Source of the DNA: Anaerolineales bacterium
Lineage (GTDB): Bacteria; Chloroflexota; Anaerolineae; Anaerolineales; UBA11579
Assembly (NCBI GenBank): GCA_026129305.1
Contig: JAHCII010000016.1
Coordinates: 1 to 46,353, forward strand
Reading direction: 5' to 3'
DNA length: 46,353 nt
Shown here: piece after piece, positions 39,299-46,353 of the stretch
Position numbering within the stretch: position 1 is the first letter of the stretch
Layout of the letters: the number at the start of each line of letters is the position of its first letter
The notes under the pieces: model-generated
Database searches by the model: none
Told to the model about the DNA's origin: nothing
The model's input: only the letters and a program-made list of their open reading frames with translations
Program-made: the position numbers and the translations under genes

Positions 39299-40954
39299 TT
39301 ATCCGCGCCGCGCCCATTCGCGAAGCAGCACGCAAGCGCGATAGCGCTCTTCATGGTATTCGGCGTAGAGGTGGTCCAGCACGGCCAGCACCTTGTCATA
39401 GCCAATCAGTTCACACCACTCTATTGGCCCATAGGGATAGTTGACGCCCAACTTCATGGCCTTATCGATGGGGAAGCGCACGTCAAGCCCATAGCGAGCG
39501 GAAAACTCCTCGCTGGGGGTCTCGAATTTGGTGACGTTAAGCGAGCCGCGCATATCCTGGCTCATGAACATCGCTTCGTTAATGATCTGGCACACGATGC
39601 GCGGCAAGACAAGCCCGGGGCTATCGCTGACTGACAATTGGAAGCGGCCTAAATTTCCAAATAGATCCATGACGGCAAGATATTTCTCGGCCGGGATCGA
39701 CGAGTGGATCGTGGTGGCAATTGAGCTGCTGGCAAAGAACAAGCCATCAAAGCCCATCAAGCGCTGCGTATGAGAAACCCATCTCCTCATCTCGGCCAAA
39801 GTCATATCGACGCATTGCGCAATCAGCGGCGTATCCACCGGCAGGTTTTGGTCATACCATCTCAGGATCTCTTCTGCCCCCTCGTTGCGACCCGCCACCA
39901 TAAAGCAAGCGATTGGCTCCTGCCCTTTTTGCGGTTTTGAAGCCACGCTATACCCGGCTTGCTGGCAAATGTCGGCCAATCCCGGGGCCCAGGTCCCTTC
40001 TGAGATCAGAACCAGCCCCTCGGCCGGGGCTACCGGGGGGCCAGCAACAGAGCGCTGTGTAGCCTCGGGTTGTCCATATTCATGGTCGAGGTGGCTGGGG
40101 CCGGTGAGCTGGCCATCCGCATTGTAGGCGTAAAACCCTTTGCCCGTCTTACGCCCCAGGGCACCTTCGGCCAATTTTTGCATCTGGATCCAGTGCGGCT
40201 TATAGCGAGGCTCGCCAAAGCTCTGTTCATACATCGAACGCATAGCCCCAGCATTGATGTCGATGCCGATCAGGTCCATCAATTTAAATGGCCCCATCTT
40301 AAAGCCGCCGCCCTCTACAATCTGGTCGATGACTTCGTAGCCAGCCACGCCCTCGCCCAACAAGCGCAGCGCTTCGCCGTAGAATGGACGCGCCACGCGG
40401 TTGACGATGAAGCCCGGCGTATCGCCGGTGACCACCGGCGTCTTGCCCAGCGCCTCTGTCAGCTCGACCAATCTCTCGAGGGTCGCCTGGCTGGTCTGCG
40501 CCGCGCGCACCACCTCCACCAGCGGCAGCACCGGGGCAGGGTTGAAGAAGTGCATGCCCGCCACCCGCTGCGGGCGCTGCGTAGTGGCCGCCACGGCGGT
40601 CACCGAAAGCGTGCTGGTGTTGGTGGCCAGGATCGCATCGGGCGCGCAGACCGCCTCCAGCTTGGTGAAGATCTCTTTCTTCAGTTCCAGTTGCTCCAGG
40701 GCCGCTTCGATCACCAGGCCCGCCGGGGCAAAGGCCTCCAGGCTGTCGGTCAGGGTCAGATTTTCCAGCAAAGCTGCCCGGTCTTTTTTCTCCAGAAACT
40801 TCTTGATGTAAGCCGCGGCCTTCTCCAGCATGGCTGGATAAGGGTCTTGCAAGATCACCTTGGCCCCGGCGGTCAGGGCCACCAGCGCAATGCCCGAGCC
40901 CATCGTCCCCGCACCGATCACGCCAATAGCTGGAAGCTGCTTATCTGCGGCCAA
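39299..40954 (-). CDS. 3-hydroxyacyl-CoA dehydrogenase (PaaH/FadB-N type)
   Basis: A 551-residue NAD-dependent 3-hydroxyacyl-CoA dehydrogenase that oxidises a hydroxyacyl-CoA in beta-oxidation or phenylacetate breakdown. The Rossmann motif GVIGAGTMGSGIALVALTAG starts at residue 11. NTSTLSVTAVAATTQRPQRV and GMHFFNPAPVLPLVEVVRA carry the catalytic His region, and TPGFIVNRVARPFYGEALRL starts the helical C-domain. A second C-terminal 3HCDH domain is present, as in PaaH. The first codon is TTG at 40954; GGAG supplied by the adjacent repeat lies about 9 bases upstream, and no ATG precedes the Rossmann motif. It follows an enoyl-CoA hydratase gene on the same strand. Confidence 0.92.
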   Translation of the reverse strand: MAADKQLPAIGVIGAGTMGSGIALVALTAGAKVILQDPYPAMLEKAAAYIKKFLEKKDRAALLENLTLTDSLEAFAPAGLVIEAALEQLELKKEIFTKLEAVCAPDAILATNTSTLSVTAVAATTQRPQRVAGMHFFNPAPVLPLVEVVRAAQTSQATLERLVELTEALGKTPVVTGDTPGFIVNRVARPFYGEALRLLGEGVAGYEVIDQIVEGGGFKMGPFKLMDLIGIDINAGAMRSMYEQSFGEPRYKPHWIQMQKLAEGALGRKTGKGFYAYNADGQLTGPSHLDHEYGQPEATQRSVAGPPVAPAEGLVLISEGTWAPGLADICQQAGYSVASKPQKGQEPIACFMVAGRNEGAEEILRWYDQNLPVDTPLIAQCVDMTLAEMRRWVSHTQRLMGFDGLFFASSSIATTIHSSIPAEKYLAVMDLFGNLGRFQLSVSDSPGLVLPRIVCQIINEAMFMSQDMRGSLNVTKFETPSEEFSARYGLDVRFPIDKAMKLGVNYPYGPIEWCELIGYDKVLAVLDHLYAEYHEERYRACVLLREWARRG

Positions 40955-40962
40955 TCGCCAGT

Positions 40963-40995
40963 CTCCAATCTCTAATTACTAATCTCCAATTACTA
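40963..40995. repeat. Repeat, family B partial copy 3
   Basis: CTCCAATCTCTAATTACTA followed by ATCTCCAATTACTA. It shares CTCCAATCTCTAAT with the copy at 31295-31339 and ATTACTA-type words with family A. Lies between the two minus-strand beta-oxidation genes and may provide the GGAG ribosome binding site of the downstream one. Confidence 0.65.
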
Positions 40996-41766
40996 CCCCC
41001 CCTTGAACTTCGCCTTGCGCTTCTCAATAAAAGCCGCCATGCCTTCTTTTTGATCGGCGGTGTCATACAGCAGGCGGTAGTTGCGCCGCTCCATCTCCAG
41101 GCCTTCGCGCAGGCTGTGCTCCACGCCGTAGCGCAGCGCCTGGCGCGCCAACCGCACCGCCACGGCGGGCCGTTCGGCGATCTTGGCGGCCAGCTCGCGG
41201 GCCGCCGCCAACACCTGGTCGTCTGCTACCAGGCGGTTCACCAGCCCGGCGGCATGCGCCTCCGGTGCGGACAGCGGGTCGCCGGTCAGCACCATCTCCA
41301 TCGCCCGGTATGGGCCCAGGGCCTTGGCCAGACGCTGGCTGCCGCCCGCCCCCGGCATAATACCCAGCTTGATCTCCGGCTGACCGAAGCGGGCGCCTTC
41401 GCCGGCCACGATCAGGTCGCAGCCCAGCGCCAGCTCGCACCCGCCGCCAAAGGCCACCCCATTCACCGCTGCGATCAACGGCTTGTCCAACGCCCACAGG
41501 CGCTGCCACAGTTGGCGCGTGTTCCTCAGGTAAATGTCCACCGGAGATGCACTGGCCATCGCTTTAATATCCGCTCCGGCGGCAAACACGCTCTGGCCGC
41601 CGCTCAACACCATCACCCGCACGCTCTCGTCGCGGTCCAGGTTTTCCAGGGTCTCTGCCAGGCTGCCCAGCATCTCCGGGCTTAGGGCGTTCAATGCATC
41701 CGGGCGGTTCAATGTCACCAGTGCAACACTGCTGTCGATCTCGACCAAAATCAGGGGTTGGCTCAT
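40993..41766 (-). CDS. Enoyl-CoA hydratase
   Basis: Crotonase-fold enoyl-CoA hydratase of 257 residues, adding water to trans-2-enoyl-CoA. The oxyanion loops are VFAAGADIKAMAS and IAAVNGVAFGGGCELALGCD. The two catalytic Glu positions fall in LGCDLIVAGEGARFGQPEIK and LGIMPGAGGSQRLAKALGPY, and both are consistent with an active hydratase, in contrast to the crotonase-like protein at 33-34 kb. The ATG at 41766 lies seven bases past TATAAT and has no Shine-Dalgarno, so it is probably leaderless. The downstream 3-hydroxyacyl-CoA dehydrogenase gene is 38 bases away, giving two successive beta-oxidation steps. Confidence 0.93.
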   Translation of the reverse strand: MSQPLILVEIDSSVALVTLNRPDALNALSPEMLGSLAETLENLDRDESVRVMVLSGGQSVFAAGADIKAMASASPVDIYLRNTRQLWQRLWALDKPLIAAVNGVAFGGGCELALGCDLIVAGEGARFGQPEIKLGIMPGAGGSQRLAKALGPYRAMEMVLTGDPLSAPEAHAAGLVNRLVADDQVLAAARELAAKIAERPAVAVRLARQALRYGVEHSLREGLEMERRNYRLLYDTADQKEGMAAFIEKRKAKFKGG

Positions 41767-41773
41767 GCGGGCG

Positions 41774-41779
41774 ATTATA
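41774..41779 (-). promoter_or_regulatory. -10 box of the leaderless enoyl-CoA hydratase gene
   Basis: Minus-strand TATAAT (41779-41774), seven bases before the ATG at 41766. No recognisable -35. Confidence 0.5.
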
Positions 41780-41819
41780 CGCCGGCATTAAATTACTAAT
41801 TCGATGGGTTTATTCGACC

Positions 41820-41848
41820 TTGTAAATATGCAAGCTTCCGCCTATAAT
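41820..41848 (+). promoter_or_regulatory. Strong sigma-70 promoter of aapJQMP
   Basis: TTGTAA (41820-41825), 17-base spacer, TATAAT (41843-41848). The predicted start near 41855 gives a leader of about 130 bases with a large hairpin before the aapJ ribosome binding site. Confidence 0.75.
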
Positions 41849-41866
41849 GCTCAACCCCTTGTATTG

Positions 41867-41930
41867 CTGCGCCGGAGAGGGTTGTCGACGTTTGCAGTCA
41901 ATCAGCAAGCCAGGCACCCCTCCAGCGCAG
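41867..41930 (+). promoter_or_regulatory. Structured 5' leader of aapJ (unknown RNA element)
   Basis: CTGCGCCGGAGAGGG (41867-41881) pairs with CCCCTCCAGCGCAG (41917-41930) with two internal mismatches, and TTGC (41892-41895) can pair with GCAA (41905-41908) inside the loop. It has no T-tract, so is not a plain terminator. It does not match a riboswitch I recognise. Function unknown; it could control transport-gene expression. Confidence 0.4.
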
Positions 41931-41985
41931 GGCCGGTCCCCATGCCGGTCAAGCCTATACACAGTAGCAAGGAAGAGGAAACCCT

Positions 41986-43113
41986 ATGTCCAAGAAGTTC
42001 TACCCTCTCTTTGGGCTTCTCATCGTTGCGGCGCTGGTCCTGGCCGCTTGCGGTGGGGCCCCGGCCGCCAGCGGCGACGCCTCAGAGCCAGCCACGGCCG
42101 ATACTGCCGCTCCGGCTGACGATGCCGCTCCGGCCCCCGCGGCCCAAACCGCTGCCCAAGGTGAAACCTTGGCTGCCGTGGTTGCCCGCGGTTACCTGGT
42201 CTGCGGCGCCAACAACCAGGTGCCTGGCTTCGGCTATGTCGACGCCGACGGCAACTTCTCCGGCGTGGACGTGGACTATTGCCGCGCTCTGGCCGCCGCC
42301 ATCTTTGGTGACGCCGACGCCGTGGAGTTCCGCCCGGTGACCGCCCCTGAGCGCTTCACTGCGCTGCAGTCCGGCGAGATCGACGTGCTCAGCCGCAACA
42401 CCACCTGGACGCTGACCCGTGACACCGAGCTGGCTGGCAATTTCACCGCCACCACCTTCTATGATGGTCAGGGCCTGATGGTGCCTAGCGCCACCGGCTT
42501 CACCACCCTGGAAGATCTGGCGGGCGGCTCCGTCTGCGTGCAGACCGGCACCACCACTGAGCTGAACCTGGCCGACGCCTTTGCTGCCGCCGGCATCAGC
42601 TACAGCCCGGTCGTCTTTGAAGACGCCGACTCCACCTTCGCCGCTTACAGCGAAGGCCGCTGCGATGCGGTCACCACCGACAAGTCCGGCCTGGTTTCCC
42701 GCCGCTCGGTCCTGGCCGATCCTTCCGCTCACGACATTCTGGACGTGACCCTCTCCAAGGAACCCTTGGGCCCCATGGTTCGCCATGGCGATGACCAGTG
42801 GTTCGACATTGCGCAGTGGACCGTCTTCGCCCTGATCGCCGCGGAAGAATACGGTATCACCTCCGCCAATGTGGACCAGGTGAAGGCCTCCAACACCGAC
42901 CCGCAGATCAACCGCTTGCTGGGCAACGAGGGTGAGCTTGGCGCCAAGCTGGGCCTGAGCAACGAGTGGGCCTACAACGTGATCAAGCTGGCCGGCAACT
43001 ACGGTGAGATCTACAACCGCAACTTGGGTCCGGATACCCCGACCTATATCCCCCGCGGGTACAACAGCATCTACACCGAAGGTGGCTTGCTCTTCGCCCC
43101 GCCGTTCAACTAA
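41986..43113 (+). CDS. aapJ: General L-amino-acid ABC transporter, substrate-binding lipoprotein
   Basis: A 375-residue periplasmic-type binding protein, lipid-anchored. The signal peptide FYPLFGLLIVAALVLAAC ends in a lipobox, followed by an Ala/Asp/Pro-rich linker. The ligand domain begins LVCGANNQVPGFGYVDADGN and shows DVLSRNTTWTLTRDTELAGN and VCVQTGTTTELNLADAFAAA, typical of AapJ/BztA binding proteins. A hairpin downstream may limit expression of the following permease genes relative to this one. AGGAAGAGG before the ATG is the ribosome binding site. It is the first gene of a complete four-gene importer cluster. Confidence 0.93.
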   Translation: MSKKFYPLFGLLIVAALVLAACGGAPAASGDASEPATADTAAPADDAAPAPAAQTAAQGETLAAVVARGYLVCGANNQVPGFGYVDADGNFSGVDVDYCRALAAAIFGDADAVEFRPVTAPERFTALQSGEIDVLSRNTTWTLTRDTELAGNFTATTFYDGQGLMVPSATGFTTLEDLAGGSVCVQTGTTTELNLADAFAAAGISYSPVVFEDADSTFAAYSEGRCDAVTTDKSGLVSRRSVLADPSAHDILDVTLSKEPLGPMVRHGDDQWFDIAQWTVFALIAAEEYGITSANVDQVKASNTDPQINRLLGNEGELGAKLGLSNEWAYNVIKLAGNYGEIYNRNLGPDTPTYIPRGYNSIYTEGGLLFAPPFN

Positions 43114-43134
43114 GCACCACCGTTTGACACCCTG

Positions 43135-43170
43135 CCGGGGGTGGGCAGCCTTAAGGCAGCCCACCCCCGG
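43135..43170 (+). other. Intercistronic hairpin between aapJ and aapQ
   Basis: CCGGGGGTGGGCAGCC (43135-43150), loop TTAA, then its near-perfect complement (43155-43170) with one mismatch and no T-tract. A likely mRNA stabiliser or partial barrier giving more binding protein than permease. Confidence 0.75.
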
Positions 43171-43197
43171 CCTGTATCACGCAGGAGAGATCCAGGG

Positions 43198-44373
43198 ATG
43201 AGAAATCAAAAACACACGGCTATCCCTTTTTGGCGTGACGAACGCGTCCTGCAAGTTCTCGGGCAAGTCGCTTTTGCTGCCGCAGTCATTTTCTTCTTTT
43301 ACATCCTGATCCAAAACATGGTCACCGGCCTGCAGCGCCAAGGCACCACCTTGGGGTTCTCTTTCTTGCAGGGCACAGCCGGTTTTGATATCGCCGAAAC
43401 CTCGATCACATACAGCCGCACCTCCACCTATGCACAGGCGTTTCTGGTAGGTCTGCTCAACACACTGCAAGTCAGCTTTGTCGGCATCATTCTCTCCACC
43501 ATTCTCGGCATCATTCTCGGTGTGGCGCGCCTGTCCAGCAACCTCTTGGTGCGCAACCTCTCGGCTGCCTATTTGGAACTGATGCGCAATCTCTCTCTGC
43601 TGGTTTTCCTCATTTTTTGGTATCTGGCCGTCTTCCTCAAACTGCCCCGAGTGGCCGAAGCCGTCATCTGGCCCGGCCAGATCCACCTGACCAACCGCGG
43701 AGTGGGTCTGCCCTGGGGCCTGCCCACCGAAACCTTTGAGACCTACCGCTGGGTCCTGTGGGCCGGCCTGGCTGCCGCAGCTCTGGTGGCCCTGGTGCTG
43801 CACTACATCGGCAAACGCACTGGCAAACCGCCGCTGACTGCCCTGTGGGCGCTGCTCACCTTCGCGGCCTTTGCCGTCGTAGGTTGGTTCGTCCTCCCGG
43901 GTGCCCCACTCACGCTAGACTACCCCAGCGTGCAGGGCCTCAACATGGTGGGCGGCAAAGTCGTCAGTCCGGAATTCATGGCGCTGCTCTCCGGGTTGGT
44001 GCTCTACACGGCCGCCTTCATTGGTGAAGTAGTGCGCGCCGGCCTGCAGGCTGTCTCCAAAGGCCAGGTCGAAGCCGCCCGGGCCATCGGCCTGACCGGC
44101 TTCCAGACCCTGCGCCTGGTGGTCTTCCCGCAAGCCATGCGCGTCATCGTCCCGCCGCTCACCAGCCAATACCTCAACCTGACCAAGAACTCGTCTCTGG
44201 CGATCGCCGTCGGCTTCCCGGACATGTTCTACGTATCCAACACTATTCTGAACCAAAGCGGCCGGGCGGTCGAAATGATCAGCTTGGTCATGCTCACCTA
44301 CCTGACCTTTAGCCTGGTGACCTCCTGGTTCATGAATTGGTACAACCAACGAGCCCAACTGGTGGAGCGCTAA
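43198..44373 (+). CDS. aapQ: Amino-acid ABC transporter permease
   Basis: A 391-residue inner-membrane permease, one of two that build the pore. The first helix region FAAAVIFFFYILIQNMVTGL, and TYAQAFLVGLLNTLQVSFVG (the N-terminal His/Glu-Gln permease motif), are followed by an unusual extra extracellular segment. The EAA loop is GLQAVSKGQVEAARAIGLTG, with FQTLRLVVFPQAMRVIVPPL next, the contact for the ATPase. Length is typical of AapQ. AGGAGAG precedes the ATG at 43198. The next gene starts immediately after its TAA. Confidence 0.93.
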   Translation: MRNQKHTAIPFWRDERVLQVLGQVAFAAAVIFFFYILIQNMVTGLQRQGTTLGFSFLQGTAGFDIAETSITYSRTSTYAQAFLVGLLNTLQVSFVGIILSTILGIILGVARLSSNLLVRNLSAAYLELMRNLSLLVFLIFWYLAVFLKLPRVAEAVIWPGQIHLTNRGVGLPWGLPTETFETYRWVLWAGLAAAALVALVLHYIGKRTGKPPLTALWALLTFAAFAVVGWFVLPGAPLTLDYPSVQGLNMVGGKVVSPEFMALLSGLVLYTAAFIGEVVRAGLQAVSKGQVEAARAIGLTGFQTLRLVVFPQAMRVIVPPLTSQYLNLTKNSSLAIAVGFPDMFYVSNTILNQSGRAVEMISLVMLTYLTFSLVTSWFMNWYNQRAQLVER

Positions 44374-45570
44374 ATGAGCGACAAGATACTCCCCCCACTC
44401 ATTGAGCGCCCCTCGCCGCTGAGCTGGATCTACAAGAATCTTTTTAACACCTGGTACAACGCGCTGCTCAGCCTGCTCTCTGGCGCGCTGATCTTCTGGA
44501 TCGGGCGCGCCGTGGTCATCTGGCTGCTCGAGGTGGCCCAATGGCGCGTGATCGTCACCAACCTGCGCCTGATCATGTTGGGCCAGTTCCCCATCAGCGA
44601 AGTCTGGCGCGTGTGGCTGGGCCTGGCTCTGTTGGCTCTCATCACAGGCAACTCGCTGGGCATCTGGGGCCGCAAGGCCCGCGGCGCTGGGCGGGTCACC
44701 ATCGGCTTGCTGGTGCTGCTGCTGGGGCTGGCCGTCATCACTTCCGGCCAGTCGCAGCTCTGGCTGTTGGGCATGGCCGGCTTGCTGGGCCTGGGCTGGT
44801 GGGTCGGCCGCTCCGCTGGCAAAGGCCTGGAGCGGGTGGTCATCACCGGTTGGGTGATCTGGCCGCCTATTTTCATCCTGCTGCTGCGTGGCCTGGGCGC
44901 CGACAGTGAACTGCTGCCTTTGGTGGGCACCAACTTGTGGGGCGGTCTGCTGCTGACCCTGCTGCTAACCATCGTCGGCATAGTCTTTTCATTCCCGCTG
45001 GGCGTGCTGCTGGCCCTGGGCCGGCGCTCGTCGCTGCCCATCGTGCGCTGGTTCAGCGTGGCCTACATTGAGTTGATCCGTGGCGTACCGCTGATCACCC
45101 TGCTCTTCATGGCCCAGCTGATGCTGCCGCTCTTCCTGCCCACCGGCGTCAACATCGACCGTGTGCTGCGCGCCATGGTCGCCATCACACTGTTCAGCGC
45201 CGCCTACCTGGCCGAGAATGTACGCGGCGGCCTGCAAGCCATCCCCAAGGGCCAATACGAGGCGGCCTACGCTATGGGCTTGAACAATATCCAGTCCATG
45301 GGGCTGATCATCATGCCCCAGGCGCTGCGGCTGGTAATCCCCATCCTGGTGGGCCAGTTCATTGCTTTGTTCAAGGACACTGCCCTGGTCTCGATCGTCG
45401 GCCTGATGGACTTGGTCGGTATCGGCAAGACCGTGCTGGCCCAGCCGGAATTCTTGGGCCTGCAGCGTGAAGTCTACGCGTTTATCTCCATGCTGTATTG
45501 GGTGATCAGTTACGCCATGGCCTACGTCAGCCAGCGTCTGGAAGTTTCGCTGGGCGTTGGTGAGCGATAA
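44374..45570 (+). CDS. aapM: Amino-acid ABC transporter permease
   Basis: A 398-residue permease pairing with AapQ. Multiple helices occupy the first 200 residues; the canonical permease domain starts GGLLLTLLLTIVGIVFSFPL and includes VRWFSVAYIELIRGVPLITL. The EAA loop is GGLQAIPKGQYEAAYAMGLN, with LIIMPQALRLVIPILVGQFI after it. The end YWVISYAMAYVSQRLEVSLG is typical of the group. The ATG directly follows the aapQ stop, so translation is coupled. It is followed after 15 bases by aapP. Confidence 0.93.
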   Translation: MSDKILPPLIERPSPLSWIYKNLFNTWYNALLSLLSGALIFWIGRAVVIWLLEVAQWRVIVTNLRLIMLGQFPISEVWRVWLGLALLALITGNSLGIWGRKARGAGRVTIGLLVLLLGLAVITSGQSQLWLLGMAGLLGLGWWVGRSAGKGLERVVITGWVIWPPIFILLLRGLGADSELLPLVGTNLWGGLLLTLLLTIVGIVFSFPLGVLLALGRRSSLPIVRWFSVAYIELIRGVPLITLLFMAQLMLPLFLPTGVNIDRVLRAMVAITLFSAAYLAENVRGGLQAIPKGQYEAAYAMGLNNIQSMGLIIMPQALRLVIPILVGQFIALFKDTALVSIVGLMDLVGIGKTVLAQPEFLGLQREVYAFISMLYWVISYAMAYVSQRLEVSLGVGER

Positions 45571-45585
45571 TTTGGAGGAGTCACA

Positions 45586-46341
45586 ATGAGTGCAAAAACA
45601 ACTCAGCAACCGATCATCGTCTGCAAAGACGTGCACAAGTGGTTTGGCGACTTTCACGCTTTGCGCGGCGTGAGCATGGAAGTGCAGCGTGGTGAGGTCA
45701 TCGTCATCTTCGGGCCTTCCGGGTCCGGCAAATCCACCTTCATCCGCACCATCAACCGCCTGGAAGAGCACCAGCGCGGCGACATTACCGTCGACGGCAT
45801 TGAGCTCAGCCATGATGTGCGCAACATCGAGAAGATCCGCGAGGAGACCGGCATGGTCTTCCAGCAGTTCAACCTCTTCCCACACCTGACCGTGTTGCAG
45901 AACATCACCCTGGCCCCCATGTGGGTGCGCAAGTGGTCCAAACAGCGCGCCGAGGAAAAGGCCATGGAACTGCTCAAGCGCGTCGGCATCCCCGAGCAGG
46001 CTGGCAAGTACCCCGGCCAGCTTTCCGGCGGTCAGCAGCAGCGTGTGGCCATCGCCCGCGCCCTGGCCATGGAACCCAAGATCATGCTTTTCGACGAGCC
46101 CACGTCAGCCCTCGACCCCGAGATGATCAAAGAAGTGCTGGACGTGATGATCGAGCTGGCCAAGACCGGCATGACCATGCTGGTGGTTACCCATGAAATG
46201 GGCTTTGCCCGCTCCGTGGCGGATCGCATGTTCTTCTTTGACAAAGGCGAGATCGTGGAGAGTGGCACGCCCGAAGCCATCTTCAAGAAACCCAAGGAGG
46301 ACCGCACCAAGCTCTTCCTCTCACAGATCCTGCACCACTAA
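45586..46341 (+). CDS. aapP: Amino-acid ABC transporter ATP-binding protein
   Basis: The 251-residue ATPase of the importer. Walker A is [20 protein letters not shown] (residues about 43-62), the Q-loop is in [20 protein letters not shown], the signature is [17 protein letters not shown], Walker B is [15 protein letters not shown], and the H-loop is [11 protein letters not shown]. This is the GlnQ/AapP form for polar amino acids. GGAGGAG before the ATG is a strong ribosome binding site. With AapJ, AapQ and AapM it forms a complete cytoplasmic-membrane importer. The last 12 bases of the window begin an A-rich terminator-like sequence. Confidence 0.95.
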   Translation: MSAKTTQQPIIVCKDVHKWFGDFHALRGVSMEVQRGEVIVIFGPSGSGKSTFIRTINRLEEHQRGDITVDGIELSHDVRNIEKIREETGMVFQQFNLFPHLTVLQNITLAPMWVRKWSKQRAEEKAMELLKRVGIPEQAGKYPGQLSGGQQQRVAIARALAMEPKIMLFDEPTSALDPEMIKEVLDVMIELAKTGMTMLVVTHEMGFARSVADRMFFFDKGEIVESGTPEAIFKKPKEDRTKLFLSQILHH

Positions 46342-46353
46342 AAAAGAGCGCCC
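46342..46353 (+). terminator. Start of a terminator after aapP (cut by window)
   Basis: AAAAAGAGCGCCC follows the stop directly, matching the 5' half of the AAAAGAGCGG-type terminators at 15801 and 26455; the rest is outside the window. Confidence 0.5.

Noticed and set aside
41847..41985. Upstream ORF starting at 41847 as a leader peptide of aapJ
   Set aside because: Its ATG overlaps the -10 box and lies before the expected transcription start, so it would not be transcribed from this promoter.

Overview
This is a GC-rich, gene-dense stretch of bacterial chromosome with no tRNA, rRNA, CRISPR array, prophage or insertion sequence. It looks like a member of the Chloroflexota, probably class Anaerolineae. 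That placement is inferred from gene content, not from a marker-gene search. The supporting features are a type 2 isopentenyl-diphosphate isomerase, a GT-C glycosyltransferase/NHL fusion, an RsmD with an APPQ motif, a MenA-like UbiA enzyme, lipoproteins with simple LAAC lipoboxes, and many promoters lying directly on start codons. The O2-dependent phenylacetyl-CoA epoxidase genes and an intradiol dioxygenase fold suggest at least facultative aerobic life.

Layout. 1-6.3 kb: the 3' part of fni, then minus-strand rsmD and a hotdog thioesterase (ATGA overlap), an orphan basic protein, a VOC protein, a GtrA-family membrane protein, a UDP-glucuronate-decarboxylase-like epimerase and a G5/beta-propeller lipoprotein. 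6.3-15.8 kb (plus strand except one small gene): scpB, an RluB-type pseudouridine synthase, an MFS carrier, a very large glycosyltransferase/NHL protein, sucCD and an ICMT-like methyltransferase. 15.8-18.8 kb: a patatin-like phospholipase and proS on the minus strand. The proS leader contains a Pro-rich short ORF, an attenuator-like terminator and a matching antiterminator segment. 18.8-24.2 kb: two ECF sigma factors, each followed by a small membrane protein, plus a bactofilin-like membrane protein. These face a divergent LiaF-like/DUF2807 operon, and both sides of the divergent region carry the same ECF-type promoter motif.

24.2-28.3 kb: a PAS-UbiA prenyltransferase fusion, a DUF4239 membrane protein, a HUMPS-family (hexulose-phosphate synthase-like) protein coupled to a slipin, and an EthD-like protein. 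28.4-32.9 kb: paaD, paaC, paaB, paaA and an aldehyde dehydrogenase, transcribed leftward (aldehyde oxidation and ring epoxidation). 33-41.8 kb: an enoyl-CoA hydratase, two DUF3592 proteins, a ClbS/DinB-like protein, an HExxH lipoprotein, a second MFS carrier, a Tat/lipobox intradiol dioxygenase-like protein, then a 3-hydroxyacyl-CoA dehydrogenase and a second enoyl-CoA hydratase that could supply later steps of phenylacetate or fatty-acid beta-oxidation. 41.8-46.35 kb: a complete general L-amino-acid ABC transporter (aapJQMP) with a strong promoter and a structured leader.

Small interspersed hairpin repeats of at least three sequence families occupy the spaces between genes. One supplies the last codons of rsmD and another may supply the ribosome binding site of the 3-hydroxyacyl-CoA dehydrogenase. 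The observations most worth following are the proS leader, the ECF divergent promoter pair, the PAS-UbiA fusion and the recurring leaderless promoter arrangement.
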